From: Silanimonas sp.
Lineage (GTDB): Bacteria; Pseudomonadota; Gammaproteobacteria; Xanthomonadales; Xanthomonadaceae
Length of the DNA stretch: 64,000 bases
NCBI RefSeq assembly: GCF_027531545.1
Contig: NZ_JAPZSC010000006.1
Span: forward strand, 1 to 64,000
Reading direction: 5' to 3'
In this document: piece after piece, positions 19,058 through 28,636 of the stretch
Numbering within the stretch: position 1 is the first letter of the stretch
Layout of the letters: the number at the start of each line of letters is the position of its first letter
Made by a program: the position numbers and the translations under genes
The notes under the pieces: generated by a model
Told to the model about the DNA's origin: nothing
Database searches by the model: none
Seen by the model: the letters and a program-made list of their open reading frames with translations, nothing else

Positions 19058-20199
19058 TGGCCTCTTGTCTCTATCCATGCCATTACCGCTCTGCGCTCCC
19101 AGCGCAGCGTGGTGGGCCCTAGCTTGACCTCTTTAGGGAAGTCCGGGCGCTTTCTCCAGTTGTCCACGGTGTTTGTATGCACGCGGAGTAGGTTGGCGAT
19201 GTCCTCTTTTGAGATGTAGTCCGGGCCGTCTTCCACTTCTGGGCCCAATTGCTCAAGGGCGCGTTCTCGTTCGGGTGGAAAGTTCCTTTGCTTCGCAAGA
19301 GTCTTAGCGCGCGCGAACTCATCGAAAAGGCTTGGTGCAGCTCGAGTCTCCTTGTCTTCGCTGAGGATGAGCTGCTCATCCGGTTTTGGTCTTTGCACCA
19401 AGCGCGATGTTTCTTCTTGCTTTGCTGGAGTCTCAGTTTTCATCTCGACGAAAGCTGCGTCCTTGTTCTTCGTACTCGTTAGCGCGGCTGATGCGAAGTG
19501 TCGTTTTCCGATGGGGCATCGCCTGAGAAGCATTTCGGCAAACGTGTACGAAAGGGATCGCGAGTTCACGTATGCCTCGCGCTCGTTGAACTCCGTTGCC
19601 AGCATCGCGTCACTTGGGAGTATGCGTTCAATGCGGGAGTGGGTAGCGGCGTTGGCCTTGTTGCTCCACCAAGGCCACACTCCTCGGTCTTCCAGATACG
19701 ACGCCAATGTCGGTCGTGACATCCATGCGCTTAGGGTTAGTGTGTAAGCCCGCTCGGTTTCGGACAGTTGGATGATGAAGTGCTTCGCCCGCAAATCCGC
19801 CTGCAATGCGTTGTACTCAGCGAGGAGCATAGCTGCGCGCCGTCGCTTGTCGACAAGCAGATGTTCGTCGTGAAAGAAGTGAGGGAGGCAGTCATGACCA
19901 GCGACTAGCAGGCGGTCATAGAGCGGCTCAAAGTCCTCAGTAGCAAGCGGAAATCGGAGGCGATCTGCGAAGGAGTTGAAATCGCGACGTAGGCGCGAAA
20001 CTTCATGCTCATGAATTCCATTTCGAGAGCCGGAAACTGGGTCATGAACGAAGCCCGCAATCAAGTCGAAGCCTTTGAGTATGCTTTTCAGTGGCAGCTT
20101 CGCGTAGACCACCAGGTTTATAGCGTCGACCACTTCAATGCGTTCCGCATCAATCAGATTGCGCGGTCGCAGGAACTGCGAGTCAGTCAATGCGTTCAT
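19045..20199 (-). CDS. Island protein with a C-terminal AlpA/MerR-like helix-turn-helix
   Basis: A 384-residue protein. The last 60 residues form a winged-helix DNA-binding domain (YISKEDIANLLRVHTNTV, then WRKRPDFPKEVKLG and RWERRAVMAWIE), typical of AlpA-like regulators and excisionases. The first 320 residues are helical and unrecognised. It lies seven bases after the integrase stop on the same strand, so it is probably co-transcribed with it and may regulate excision or replication of the element (inference). Confidence 0.7.
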   Translation of the reverse strand: MNALTDSQFLRPRNLIDAERIEVVDAINLVVYAKLPLKSILKGFDLIAGFVHDPVSGSRNGIHEHEVSRLRRDFNSFADRLRFPLATEDFEPLYDRLLVAGHDCLPHFFHDEHLLVDKRRRAAMLLAEYNALQADLRAKHFIIQLSETERAYTLTLSAWMSRPTLASYLEDRGVWPWWSNKANAATHSRIERILPSDAMLATEFNEREAYVNSRSLSYTFAEMLLRRCPIGKRHFASAALTSTKNKDAAFVEMKTETPAKQEETSRLVQRPKPDEQLILSEDKETRAAPSLFDEFARAKTLAKQRNFPPERERALEQLGPEVEDGPDYISKEDIANLLRVHTNTVDNWRKRPDFPKEVKLGPTTLRWERRAVMAWIETRGQRGE

Positions 20200-20206
20200 C
20201 GGATCT

Positions 20207-21406
20207 CTATGTCAAGCAAAAGCGAGCCCAATCTTCCATCATGCTTCGCCGTTTCTCCAGTGCGTCGCCTCGGCGGTATGCCGCCTCCGTTTTGTTGGCA
20301 AGCGTATGTGCAAGGGCCATCTCCGCCAGGTCGCTTGGGTACTGCGTAAGCTCGCCGACCCAGTCACGGAACGTTGAGCGGAAGCCATGAGGGACGGCGT
20401 CGACGTCAAGGCGTCGCATTACGGCGGTGAGGCTCATGTCGGAGAGCATTCCGCCTCTCGGGCTGCTAAACACTAGAGTGCTGGAGTTCGATGTGGATTC
20501 GCCGCGCACGCGATTTAGTAGGTCCAGCGCCGCTGTGCTCAGTGGCACCCGGTGTTCGCGTTTCGCTTTCATTCGATCAGCTGGCACTGTCCAAACGGCG
20601 TTCTCGAAGTCGATCTCACGCCAAGCAGCGCCCCTGACCTCTCCGCTGCGACAAGCGGTAAGAATGAGGAACTTGAGCGCGAGCGCTGCAACGCCCTCTT
20701 GGTTGTCCAGGCGCCTTAAAAAATCAGCAGTGCGATTGGAGGGCAGGGCTCGGAAGTGTTGAACCTTCCTAACTTGGCTTTGCGCCGGAAAGATCTTGTC
20801 AAGATGACCTTTCCAGCGAGCGGGGTTCTCTCCCTCACGGTATCCCTTGACCCTCGCCCAATCCAAGACGCTCTCAATACGTCCTCGAAGCCGTGAAGCG
20901 GTTTCGCTCTTCGTGGTCCAGATCGGCTCAAGAACGCTGATTACGTGGACTTCGGTGATGTCACCGACGGGCAGGTGGCCGATGACTGGGAAAGCGTAGG
21001 TTCGGAGGGTGCTTTGCCACTGGGCCCGGTGCTTCGCGTTCTTCCAGGCAGGCGCCTGTGAGGTGATATAGGCGTTTGCGGTATCGAGGAAGCTTTTGCG
21101 ATGTGCTTCCTGTGCGCGAAGGGCTGACGCGGCCTCTTGCTTCTCCCTGATGGGGTCGATGCCTTTGGCGACGCTGTCCCTAGCTGCGCGTGCCTTCTCT
21201 CGCGCCTGAGCGAGCGTTACGGACGGGTAGCCGCCAAGTCCTAGGTGGCGTCGCTTGCCTGCGATCATCGTACGGAGGACCCATGAACGACCTTCCGCAT
21301 CGTTCACGTACAGGTACAGGCCGGAGACCCCTCCCACGGCGTAGCTCCCTGGGCTCTTGAGTCGCCCAACTTCCAGTGCAGACAGCTCCTTCGCTCGCTT
21401 CGGCAT
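20207..21406 (-). CDS. int: P4-type tyrosine integrase
   Basis: A 399-residue integrase. The N-terminal arm-binding domain (DUF4102-type, residues 6-90, with GVSGLYLYV and HLGLGGYPSVTLAQARE) is followed by a SAM-like core-binding domain (about 105-190) and the catalytic domain. The catalytic residues are visible: Arg in TACRSGEVRG, HGFRSTFRDW (His-x-x-Arg), His in ALAHTLANK and the nucleophile Tyr in EAAYRRG. It integrates and excises the island. Its 5' end faces the right-hand flank, where the att site is expected. Confidence 0.95.
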   Translation of the reverse strand: MPKRAKELSALEVGRLKSPGSYAVGGVSGLYLYVNDAEGRSWVLRTMIAGKRRHLGLGGYPSVTLAQAREKARAARDSVAKGIDPIREKQEAASALRAQEAHRKSFLDTANAYITSQAPAWKNAKHRAQWQSTLRTYAFPVIGHLPVGDITEVHVISVLEPIWTTKSETASRLRGRIESVLDWARVKGYREGENPARWKGHLDKIFPAQSQVRKVQHFRALPSNRTADFLRRLDNQEGVAALALKFLILTACRSGEVRGAAWREIDFENAVWTVPADRMKAKREHRVPLSTAALDLLNRVRGESTSNSSTLVFSSPRGGMLSDMSLTAVMRRLDVDAVPHGFRSTFRDWVGELTQYPSDLAEMALAHTLANKTEAAYRRGDALEKRRSMMEDWARFCLT

Positions 21407-21428
21407 GTGTCACTTTCGCTCCCGTACT

Positions 21429-21449
21429 TCTACCATCAACTCTACCATC
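21429..21449. repeat. Two direct TCTACCATC repeats, 12-bp period
   Basis: TCTACCATC occurs at 21429-21437 and 21441-21449, just upstream of the integrase start. The position and spacing suit integrase arm-type sites or a regulator target; no other copies were noted. Confidence 0.4.
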
Positions 21450-21485
21450 CTCGCTTGTGTTGGCTTGGGTGAGTGAGTGGGGTGT

Positions 21486-21495
21486 TGTGATCACA
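21486..21495. promoter_or_regulatory. Perfect palindrome TGTGATCACA upstream of int
   Basis: A 10-bp perfect palindrome made of the two half-sites used by CRP/Clp-type regulators, but without their normal six-base spacer. It lies about 80 bp upstream of the integrase start and could be a different regulator's operator. Confidence 0.3.
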
Positions 21496-21572
21496 TTTCC
21501 TCACAAGCCTAATAAAAGCAATGATTTGGGCTCGGAAATCGTGAGGATTTGGGAGGCGCAGTGGAGCAAATA

Positions 21573-21591
21573 GGCGGACACTCTCTCCGCC
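21573..21591. terminator. Weak hairpin near the right island border
   Basis: GGCGGA and TCCGCC form a 6-bp stem with a seven-base loop and no T-tract. It lies between the integrase and the first chromosomal gene. Nothing else is supportable in 21500-21667. Confidence 0.3.
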
Positions 21592-21667
21592 ATCCCGGGG
21601 CCTTCGCGACGGAGGGCCCGCGGGGATTTCCGATCACGCCGTGCCGACGGATCACAAGGGGGCAGGC

Positions 21668-22069
21668 ATGGAGTACCGCTTCGAGCAGCGCGGGCGACGG
21701 CCGATCGTCGCCGTGGCCGCGATCCTGGGTGCTGGCATGGCCGCGATCGGGATGGCCCATGCTGCGCCCTGGTACTTCACCGCGACGGCGGGTGTCTCGA
21801 CCCTCATGGCCGCCGCGATTTTCCTGCGCGATCGCCGAAGCGGCCTGCTTCTCGAAGGCGGGCGACTGACGCTGTTCAGGGGCGCATGGCGCCGGGCCAT
21901 CGATGTCGGAACGATCCGCCGCGTCCGAATCACCCGATGGTCGGAAGGCCAACCCAGCGTCTGGCTCGATGTCGATGACGCCCCTCCTTATCGACTCCCC
22001 GGCGAGTGCTTCGGATCGGCCGAGGCCCTTGGGCGCGTCTTCCGGCAGCGCGGCATTCCGGTCGAGTGA
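21668..22069 (+). CDS. Hypothetical membrane protein with PH-like tail
   Basis: A 133-residue protein. Two adjacent hydrophobic helices (about 12-60) precede a small beta-rich domain (LLLEGGRLTLFRGAWRRAIDVGTIRRVRI...VWLDVDDAPPYRLP) resembling bacterial PH-like folds. The ATG at 21668 has an AGGGGG site; the upstream frame to 21641 adds nine residues without support. High-GC codon use fits the chromosome, so it is probably outside the island. The next gene follows after 17 bp. Confidence 0.6.
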   Translation: MEYRFEQRGRRPIVAVAAILGAGMAAIGMAHAAPWYFTATAGVSTLMAAAIFLRDRRSGLLLEGGRLTLFRGAWRRAIDVGTIRRVRITRWSEGQPSVWLDVDDAPPYRLPGECFGSAEALGRVFRQRGIPVE

Positions 22070-22086
22070 CGGCGCGGTACGGCACG

Positions 22087-22884
22087 ATGCAACCCCTGAT
22101 TCTTCCCCTGATCCTCGTCGTTCATGCCCTGCTGGTCTTCGCGCCGGCTGTGTCCATGTGGTTCGCGATGTCGCGACCGGCCCCGGGCAAGAGACGCTGG
22201 CTCGCGATGGTGCTGGCCTTGACCGGCCCACTCGTCGCCGCCTACCTGCTGGTCGTCATCGCTTGGCTGCCTTCCTACTCCGGCGAGTGCGGCGGCTGGC
22301 TCGGTGAGACCAGCCCCTGCAACGGTTTCGGCCAGTACGTGACCGAAACCCTGTACTGGGCCGCGATGGGCCTGGCCGTGCCCGCCGTCGTCGGCCTCGG
22401 GAACGGCGTCGGCGTGCTCCTCCTGAGGTGGCTTCTCGTCGATCGCGGACGGGCGTCGGCTTCTTCGCTCGCGGGTGGTGCCCCGTCGTTCCTCGTGATC
22501 CAGTCCGACGCCTTCGCCGTTCTCTGCGGCGCACCCGCCGACCCACGGCGGATGACCGCGCTTGCGATGCGCCACCATCGTGGGGCCGTCTGTCTGGGCC
22601 GCGGGGGCGAGGTCTTCACCCTCGTGGAGGTCAACCCGCTTCACGTCGTGACCCTGCTCGACCGCCTGCTGCCTTGGCGCAAGGTGCCGGCGCGCCTCGT
22701 CGGCCAGCCCGGGCCGGACATGTCGCTCGAGGACGTGCGCGCCCGGCTGCTTGCGATCCTGCAGAGGGACAGCAGCATCGCGGACTTCCTCGCGATGCCG
22801 GCCGATGCCGCCATCGCCCGGCTGGAGCGGGCGCAATCGCCGGCCGAACTGATCGACGCCGCGGACGCCATCACCCGGGGCTAG
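22087..22884 (+). CDS. Hypothetical membrane protein
   Basis: A 265-residue protein with three predicted N-terminal helices (residues about 4-27, 40-62, 96-122) and a soluble C-terminal half of about 130 residues. No family is recognised. The start at 22087 (MQPLILPLIL) is the natural first residue of the first helix. It closely follows the preceding membrane protein gene, so a two-gene unit is likely. Confidence 0.6.
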   Translation: MQPLILPLILVVHALLVFAPAVSMWFAMSRPAPGKRRWLAMVLALTGPLVAAYLLVVIAWLPSYSGECGGWLGETSPCNGFGQYVTETLYWAAMGLAVPAVVGLGNGVGVLLLRWLLVDRGRASASSLAGGAPSFLVIQSDAFAVLCGAPADPRRMTALAMRHHRGAVCLGRGGEVFTLVEVNPLHVVTLLDRLLPWRKVPARLVGQPGPDMSLEDVRARLLAILQRDSSIADFLAMPADAAIARLERAQSPAELIDAADAITRG

Positions 22885-23069
22885 CGTGGACCGGCGCTGC
22901 AGGGAAACCCGTTCTGCCGCCGTTCCGGATCCCGCACCGTCGTCCCGTGACTCGAAGAGGCGTTTTCCTACATCCGGTCACGACGTCCGCCCTTGTCGTG
23001 CCGAGGTCCCCGCACCTAGTCTGTGCGTGTCCCCAACCCATCCCCCCGTGGAACAAGGAAACGTCGACA

Positions 23070-23714
23070 ATGATCAAGGTGTTCCTGCTGGACGACCACG
23101 CGCTCGTGCGCACGGGCTATCGTCTGATCCTCGAGCGCGAGACCGACATGCAGGTGGTCGGCGAAGCCGAGGACGGCGAGTCCGGCCTGCCGCTCATCCG
23201 CCAGCTCGTGCCCGACGTCGTGCTGTGCGATCTCCACCTTCCTGGCGTCAGTGGCCTCGAGATCACCGAGCGCCTCGCCAAGGGCGACACCCCCACGCGC
23301 GTCGTGATCTGTTCGGTCCAGCAGGATGGCCCGATGCCTCGCCGCCTGATGGCTGCCGGTGCGCACGGCTACGTGGGCAAGGGCTGCGACGCCAACGAGT
23401 TGCTGCGCGCCATCCGCGAAGCCGCTCGCGGCAAGCGCTATCTCGCCAGCGACGTGGCGCAGCACATCGCGCTGGGCGGCGCGCAGGCGGAGTCGCCGTT
23501 CGAGAATCTCTCTCCGCGCGAGATGGAGGTGGCGAAGCTGCTCTGCCAGGGCCTCAAGCTCGAAGAGATCGGCCGCCGACTCCACCTCAGCGGGAAGACC
23601 GTCGCGACCCACAAGTACCGCCTGCTCGACAAGCTGGCGATCAAGGACACGGTCTCACTGGCCCGCCTCGCCACGCAGTACGGCGTGCACGACGCGACCC
23701 TCTCGCCGAACTGA
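23070..23714 (+). CDS. LuxR/NarL-type response regulator, UvrY/GacA-like
   Basis: A 214-residue regulator. A receiver domain (1-120) has the acidic pair Asp8-Asp9 and the phospho-acceptor Asp54 (VLCDLHLPG). A LuxR-type HTH follows in the last 65 residues (LSPREMEVAKLLCQGLKLEEIGRRL, TVATHKYRLLDKL). Overall it resembles UvrY/GacA, which control small regulatory RNAs of the Csr/Rsm system. No histidine kinase is adjacent, as is usual for GacA. The 185-bp upstream interval holds no gene I can see; an AAGGAA site precedes the ATG. Confidence 0.85.
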   Translation: MIKVFLLDDHALVRTGYRLILERETDMQVVGEAEDGESGLPLIRQLVPDVVLCDLHLPGVSGLEITERLAKGDTPTRVVICSVQQDGPMPRRLMAAGAHGYVGKGCDANELLRAIREAARGKRYLASDVAQHIALGGAQAESPFENLSPREMEVAKLLCQGLKLEEIGRRLHLSGKTVATHKYRLLDKLAIKDTVSLARLATQYGVHDATLSPN

Positions 23715-23748
23715 GGCGTCCTGGCTCCGGCCACCGGTGTGAGAAAGA

Positions 23749-23776
23749 AAACGGCCCGGGATACCGGGCCGTTTTG
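23749..23776. terminator. Bidirectional terminator between the response regulator and rne
   Basis: AAAACGGCCCGG and CCGGGCCGTTTT form a perfect 12-bp stem with a GATA loop, giving a T-run on either strand. It serves both convergent genes. Confidence 0.9.
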
Positions 23777-23811
23777 CATGCGACGTCTGTCGCGGCCTGG
23801 GCCGCGGCTGA

Positions 23812-26811
23812 TCAGACGGGGCGCGGGCCGTCGCTGCGGTCCGATGCGTTCTCCGCGTCCGGCGCAGCAACCGTCGGGACCTCCGACGCCGAGCTCGTGA
23901 CGGCGAGTTCGGCGAGCAGGTCGCGCTGCAGCGGCGAGGGCACCGGAGCCGCCTCGACTGCCGGGGCTGGCGCTGCCTCCACCACCACCGGAGCAACGTC
24001 GATCGCCACTGGAGTGTGATCGGCGACAGCCGGCGTCTCCACGGCTTCCGGAAGCGCTTCCACGACGGGTGTGGCGTCCGCCGGCTGCGGTGCCTCGGCC
24101 ACCACGGCCTCGGGTTCTGCTGCGGCGGCGGGCGCGGGTGCCGGAGGCGCGGGTGCGGCAACCGGTTCCACGATCGGCGCCGCGGCGGGCTTCGCCGGTG
24201 CCGGCAGGTCGTCGAAGTCGGTTTCGGCGCTGGTCAGCAGGACCGTCGAGGCCGTGGCGACGCTGCGCTCGCCGGCGGGCTTCGCCGATTCGCCATCGTC
24301 ATCACCGTCGGCGTCGTCACCGAAATCCTCGCCATCCAGCGCATCGCCCGCGGCGGTGCCGTCGGCACCTTCCGCGCCGGCGCCGCGACGGCGGCGACGT
24401 CCACCGCGACGGCCGCGGCGACGCTTGCCGCCCGTGCCGGTTTCAGCCGACGAGGCGCCTTCCGAACCGTTGGTCTCGACGCCTTCGATGGCCGCCGTTT
24501 CGACGATGGCTTCGGCGGTCTCGGGCGTCGGCGCGAGGCCTTCGCCGGGCGCGGCGTTCGCGACGGGGCGCGTCGGCTCGGAGAGCACGGCCTCGGCGAC
24601 CACGGCCACGCCCGCGACGGAACCTGCGGCTGCGGCGGTCGCGTTGGTGCGCGGTTCCTGAGGACGACGGCCCGGTTCCTGCTTGCGCTGTTCGGCCTTC
24701 TCGGCCTCGCGCTTCTGCTGTTCTTCCCGACGCTGCTGCTTCTCGAGGCGACGCTGCTCCTCGAGCTTGCGCTGCTCGTCGATGCGCTTCTGCTCTTCGG
24801 GGCTCCGCTCCGGCTTCGCGTTGCGGTCGCGGCGGTCGCCGCGGCCCGGGCGCTCATTGCGCTCGCCGCGCGGCGCGGGCTGCTCGCCGGTGGTGGCGCC
24901 CTGGCGCTCGCCACGATCGCTGCGCTCGTTCGTGCGGTCGCCGCGGTTTCCGCGCTCGTTGCGATCGCCGCGCTGGCCACCGCGATCGTTGCGCGGGCCG
25001 CGATCCTCGCGGCGCGGGCGCTCGCCCTGCGGCTTGCCGGTGGCGGCGGCCTGGGCGGCGGCGGGAGCGTCGTCGTCGCCGGTGAACACCGACATCAGGC
25101 GGCTCCAGAAACCGCGCTTCTGCGGCGCGGCCACAGGCGCGGCGGCCACCGGGGCGGCCGGTGCCGGAGCCACGTCGCCATCGAAGGTTTCGACGGGACG
25201 ATTCGGCATCGGCTGGACCGGCTGCACCTTCGTCACGGCGGGCGCCGGCGGGATGTTCAGCTGGTTCTTCGTCAGCGCATGCAGCTCAAGCTTGCGCGGC
25301 GAGGTGCGGTGGTAGCTCGGCTTCGACGATTCCTCGCCCAGCTCGTTCTCGCGCAGGCGCGTGACGGTGTAGTGCGGGATATCGAGCGCCGGGTCGGCGA
25401 CGATGATGATCGGTGCATCGTGGCGCTGCTCGATCTCGGTGATCGCGCGGCGCTTCTCGTTGAGCAGGTAGTTGGCGATTTGCGACGGGGCCTGCACCAG
25501 CACCTGGCCGGTGTTTTCCTTCATCGCGTGCTCTTCCACCACGCGCAGGATCGACAGCGACAGCGACTCGACGCTGCGCACGCGGCCGTGGCCGTCGCAG
25601 CGCGGGCACACCATCTGGCTGCTTTCGCCCAAGCTGGGGCGCAGGCGCTGGCGGCTCATTTCCAGCAGGCCGAAGCGCGAGATGCGGCCGATCTGGACGC
25701 GGGCGCGATCGTGCTTCAGGGCGTTCTGCAGGCGGTCCTCGACCTGGCGCTGGGCCTTGGTCGAGCTCATATCGATGAAGTCGATGACGACCAAGCCACC
25801 GAGGTCGCGCAGGCGGAGCTGGCGGGCCACTTCCTCGGCCGCTTCCAGGTTCGTCTGCAGCGCGGTTTCCTCGATGTCGCCGCCCTTGGTGGCGCGCGCC
25901 GAGTTCACGTCGACCGAGGTGAGGGCTTCCGTCTGGTCGATGACCAGCGCGCCGCCCGAGGGCAGGCGGACGTTGCGCTCGTACGCGTTCTCGATCTGCG
26001 ATTCGATCTGGAAGCGGTTGAACAGCGGGATCGGGTCGCCGTAGAGCTTCAGCTTGCGCAGGGCGTTCGGCATGACCTGCTGCATGAACTCGCGGGCTTC
26101 GTCGTACATCGCCTGCGTGTCGACGAGGATCTCGTTGACGTCGCCGCGCAGGTAGTCGCGCAGGGCGCGGACGATCAAGCGGGATTCCTGGTAGATCAGG
26201 AACGGCGCCGGCTTCGACAGGGCGGCGTCGCAGATGGCGCGCCAGACCTGCAGGAGGTAGTTCAGGTCCCACTGCAGCTCTTCCGCGTCGCGGCCGACGC
26301 CGGCGGTGCGGATGATGACGCCCATGTCATCGGGGATGTTGATGGCGTCCAGCGCTTCCTTCAGCGCCTGCCGGTCTTCGCCCTCGATGCGGCGCGAGAC
26401 CCCGCCGGCATTCGGCGAGTTCGGCATCAGCACCATGTAGCGGCCGGCCAGCGAGATGAAGGTGGTCAGGGCGGCGCCCTTGTTGCCACGTTCTTCCTTG
26501 TCGACCTGGATGACGACTTCCTGGCCTTCGCGCAGGCATTCCTTGAGCGTGTTCTTGTCGGGGTTCGTCCCCGGCTGGAAGTACTCGCGGGCGATCTCCT
26601 TCAGCGGCAGGAAGCCGTGGCGGTCGACGCCGTATTCGACGAACGCCGCTTCGAGGGAGGGTTCCAGCCGCGTGATGCGGCCCTTGTAGATGTTGGACTT
26701 GCGCTGTTCCTTGGCCGACTGCTCGATGTCGATGTCGTACAGGGACTGGCCGTCCACGATCGCCACGCGCAGTTCTTCTGCCTGCGTGGCATTGATCAGC
26801 ATCCGCTTCAT
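23812..26811 (-). CDS. rne: Ribonuclease E
   Basis: A 999-residue RNase E, the endonuclease of the RNA degradosome. It starts [21 protein letters not shown], with an AGGA site; longer frames run into the leader. The N-terminal half has the S1 domain (about 35-120), the DNase I-like catalytic domain with aspartates in [12 protein letters not shown] and [10 protein letters not shown], and the zinc link VCPRCDGHG. The C-terminal half (from about 550) is disordered: an Arg/Asp/Glu-rich RNA-binding stretch, a basic [15 protein letters not shown]-type patch and a long Ala/Pro/Glu tail. A minor oddity is the strong charge-pattern repeat ([12 protein letters not shown]) in the scaffold region. Confidence 0.95.
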   Translation of the reverse strand: MKRMLINATQAEELRVAIVDGQSLYDIDIEQSAKEQRKSNIYKGRITRLEPSLEAAFVEYGVDRHGFLPLKEIAREYFQPGTNPDKNTLKECLREGQEVVIQVDKEERGNKGAALTTFISLAGRYMVLMPNSPNAGGVSRRIEGEDRQALKEALDAINIPDDMGVIIRTAGVGRDAEELQWDLNYLLQVWRAICDAALSKPAPFLIYQESRLIVRALRDYLRGDVNEILVDTQAMYDEAREFMQQVMPNALRKLKLYGDPIPLFNRFQIESQIENAYERNVRLPSGGALVIDQTEALTSVDVNSARATKGGDIEETALQTNLEAAEEVARQLRLRDLGGLVVIDFIDMSSTKAQRQVEDRLQNALKHDRARVQIGRISRFGLLEMSRQRLRPSLGESSQMVCPRCDGHGRVRSVESLSLSILRVVEEHAMKENTGQVLVQAPSQIANYLLNEKRRAITEIEQRHDAPIIIVADPALDIPHYTVTRLRENELGEESSKPSYHRTSPRKLELHALTKNQLNIPPAPAVTKVQPVQPMPNRPVETFDGDVAPAPAAPVAAAPVAAPQKRGFWSRLMSVFTGDDDAPAAAQAAATGKPQGERPRREDRGPRNDRGGQRGDRNERGNRGDRTNERSDRGERQGATTGEQPAPRGERNERPGRGDRRDRNAKPERSPEEQKRIDEQRKLEEQRRLEKQQRREEQQKREAEKAEQRKQEPGRRPQEPRTNATAAAAGSVAGVAVVAEAVLSEPTRPVANAAPGEGLAPTPETAEAIVETAAIEGVETNGSEGASSAETGTGGKRRRGRRGGRRRRRGAGAEGADGTAAGDALDGEDFGDDADGDDDGESAKPAGERSVATASTVLLTSAETDFDDLPAPAKPAAAPIVEPVAAPAPPAPAPAAAAEPEAVVAEAPQPADATPVVEALPEAVETPAVADHTPVAIDVAPVVVEAAPAPAVEAAPVPSPLQRDLLAELAVTSSASEVPTVAAPDAENASDRSDGPRPV

Positions 26812-27205
26812 TGTCAGGTTCCTCATGCGCTCTACCGCGAGGAACGCCGGGTCGGGCCCGTCATCCGGCGCCGCTTGCGCGGCGCCTGGCATCGATCCAG
26901 CGCTTCGGACCGTCGGGGCATTCCCGCGGGAGCGCTTCTTTGTATTCCACTGATGCCGGTCGGTGTGTCAGGCCGATCCGGTGCTAGCCGCGTGGCCGAA
27001 GGGCAACCCTTCGGGACACTCGGGCAGGGGGCGGGTTTGCCCGTGCGAAAGCCGCTAACATGATCGCCCCCGGGGGGCGTGGTCGCGTTTCGACGGGAAC
27101 TCAGGGGAGGGGGCTTTCGGCCAACTCCCAAGCGAATCAGAACCTTAGCCTGCGCGCGAAGCTTAACAGATGCGCCCCGGCCCGCCCACCCCGTCGGTCT
27201 CGCCC
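26812..27205 (-). promoter_or_regulatory. Long divergent region holding the rne leader
   Basis: The 394 bp between rne and rluC contain several short hairpins: CCGAAGGG-CAA-CCCTTCGG at 26996-27014, CGGG-TTTG-CCCG at 27032-27043 and a GC palindrome at 27065-27079. In enterobacteria the long rne 5' UTR folds into hairpins that let RNase E limit its own synthesis. A similar role here is inference; the shapes are not demonstrably homologous. Confidence 0.4.
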
Positions 27206-28159
27206 ATGAATGAGAAAACCGGAGGCGTTCGCCTCGTCCGTGTTCCGGACGACCGCGACGGCCAGCGCCTCGACAACTTCCTGCTGGGCCAGCTGAAAGG
27301 CGCGCCGCGTTCGATCATTTACAAGATCGTGCGCTCGGGCCAAGTGCGGGTGAACGGCGGCCGGGCCAAGCCGGAGACCAAGATCAAGGCCGGGGACGAG
27401 GTGCGCATTCCGCCGGTCCGTCTGGCCGAGGAGGGGGAGCCCAAGGTCGCGCCCAAGGGGCTGCTGGACCGCCTGGCCGCCAGCATCGTCTTCGAGGACA
27501 AGGCCATTCTGGCCCTGAACAAGCCCTCCGGCATCGCCGCCCACGGCGGCTCCGGGGTGAGCTTCGGGGTGATCGAGGGCCTCCGGGCCCTGCGCCCGAA
27601 CGAGTCGATCGAGCTGGTGCACCGGCTCGACCGCGACACCTCCGGCGTCATCGTGCTGGCCAAGAAGCGCTCGGCCCTGCTGGAACTGCAGGCCCTGATG
27701 CGCGGCGGCGAGGACGACGAGGGCCCGGGCAAGCGCTACCTCGCCCTGCTGGTCGGCCGCGTGCCGGACGGCACCATCACCGTCGACGCCCCGCTGCGGA
27801 AGTCGGTGCTGCAGGGCGGCGAGCGGATGGTGCGCGTCGATCCGGAGGGCAAGGCGTCTGTCAGCCACATCAAGGTGCTGGAGCGTCGCGGTGGGCACAG
27901 CTTCTGCGAGATCCGCATCGAGACCGGCCGCACGCACCAGATCCGCGTGCACACGGCCCATATCGGGCACCCGGTGGCCGGTGATCCGAAGTACGGCGAC
28001 AAGGAGGCCAACAAGCGTCTCGCCGAGCAGGTCGGCTTGAAGCGCCTGTTCCTGCACGCCGCGTCGATGGAGTTCGCGCTCGACGGTGGCGCGACGCCCT
28101 ACCTCGTGACCGCGCCGCTCAGCGAGGAGCTGAGGGCGGTGCTCGACCGCCTCGCCTGA
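27206..28159 (+). CDS. rluC: 23S rRNA pseudouridine synthase RluC
   Basis: A 317-residue RluA-family enzyme. An N-terminal S4 RNA-binding domain (about 14-75, GQRLDNFLLGQL...IIYKIVRSGQVRVNG) is followed by the synthase domain with the catalytic Asp in HRLDRDTSGV and the RTHQIRVHTAHIGHP motif. It makes pseudouridines at the 955/2504/2580-type sites of 23S rRNA. Divergent location beside rne is the classical arrangement for rluC. The start is uncertain: 27206 gives a normal N-terminus; 27170 is in frame but neither has a strong ribosome binding site. Confidence 0.9.
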   Translation: MNEKTGGVRLVRVPDDRDGQRLDNFLLGQLKGAPRSIIYKIVRSGQVRVNGGRAKPETKIKAGDEVRIPPVRLAEEGEPKVAPKGLLDRLAASIVFEDKAILALNKPSGIAAHGGSGVSFGVIEGLRALRPNESIELVHRLDRDTSGVIVLAKKRSALLELQALMRGGEDDEGPGKRYLALLVGRVPDGTITVDAPLRKSVLQGGERMVRVDPEGKASVSHIKVLERRGGHSFCEIRIETGRTHQIRVHTAHIGHPVAGDPKYGDKEANKRLAEQVGLKRLFLHAASMEFALDGGATPYLVTAPLSEELRAVLDRLA

Positions 28160-28192
28160 GGCGCGCGGCGTCCTGTGCCGCCGCGTCGCGGG

Positions 28193-28540
28193 TCAGCGCT
28201 GCAGCAGCGCTTCGGCCTTGGCAGCGCAGACGAAATCGTTGATCGACAGCCCGCCCACGTCGTGGGTCGAGAAGCGCACCACGCAGCGGTCGTAGTGCAC
28301 GCCGAGGTCGGGGTGGTGGTCTTCCGCGTGGGCGATGAAGGCCAGCGCGTTCACGTAGGCCATCGTGCGGTGGTAGTCGGCGAAGCGGAAGGTCTTCTCG
28401 ATCGCCGGGCCATCGTCGATCAGGCGCCAGCCCGCCGGCAGCACGGCCAGCAGCGCTGCGACGCGCTCCGGCGACAACTGGTGCTCCGCGCCGCGCAGCG
28501 GCGTGCAGTGGGCGGTGGCGAGTTCAGCGAGGGTCGTCAT
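28193..28540 (-). CDS. phhB: Pterin-4-alpha-carbinolamine dehydratase
   Basis: A 115-residue protein of standard length. The family signature AHAEDHHPDLGVHYDRCVVRFSTHD, then GLSINDFVCA, carries the histidines that dehydrate 4a-hydroxytetrahydropterin during pterin recycling. Convergent with rluC and divergent from nfuA. No phenylalanine hydroxylase gene is visible nearby. The ATG at 28540 follows the usual family N-terminus; the frame upstream is noncoding. Confidence 0.9.
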   Translation of the reverse strand: MTTLAELATAHCTPLRGAEHQLSPERVAALLAVLPAGWRLIDDGPAIEKTFRFADYHRTMAYVNALAFIAHAEDHHPDLGVHYDRCVVRFSTHDVGGLSINDFVCAAKAEALLQR

Positions 28541-28636
28541 GGCAGGTCCGTTCGGCAGGGGCGGCGTGCGCGTCAGGCGAGGTCGCGTGATGGCGACTCG
28601 ACGCCGGTGAAGCACGGGGGCGCATAGAATACGCGC

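Noticed and set aside
24016-27063. A 1015-codon open frame on the plus strand opposite rne
   Set aside because: It mirrors the codons of a real GC-rich gene, has no recognisable domain, is dominated by Arg/Leu/Gly/Ala/His runs and has no ribosome binding site of note. rne on the minus strand explains the region.
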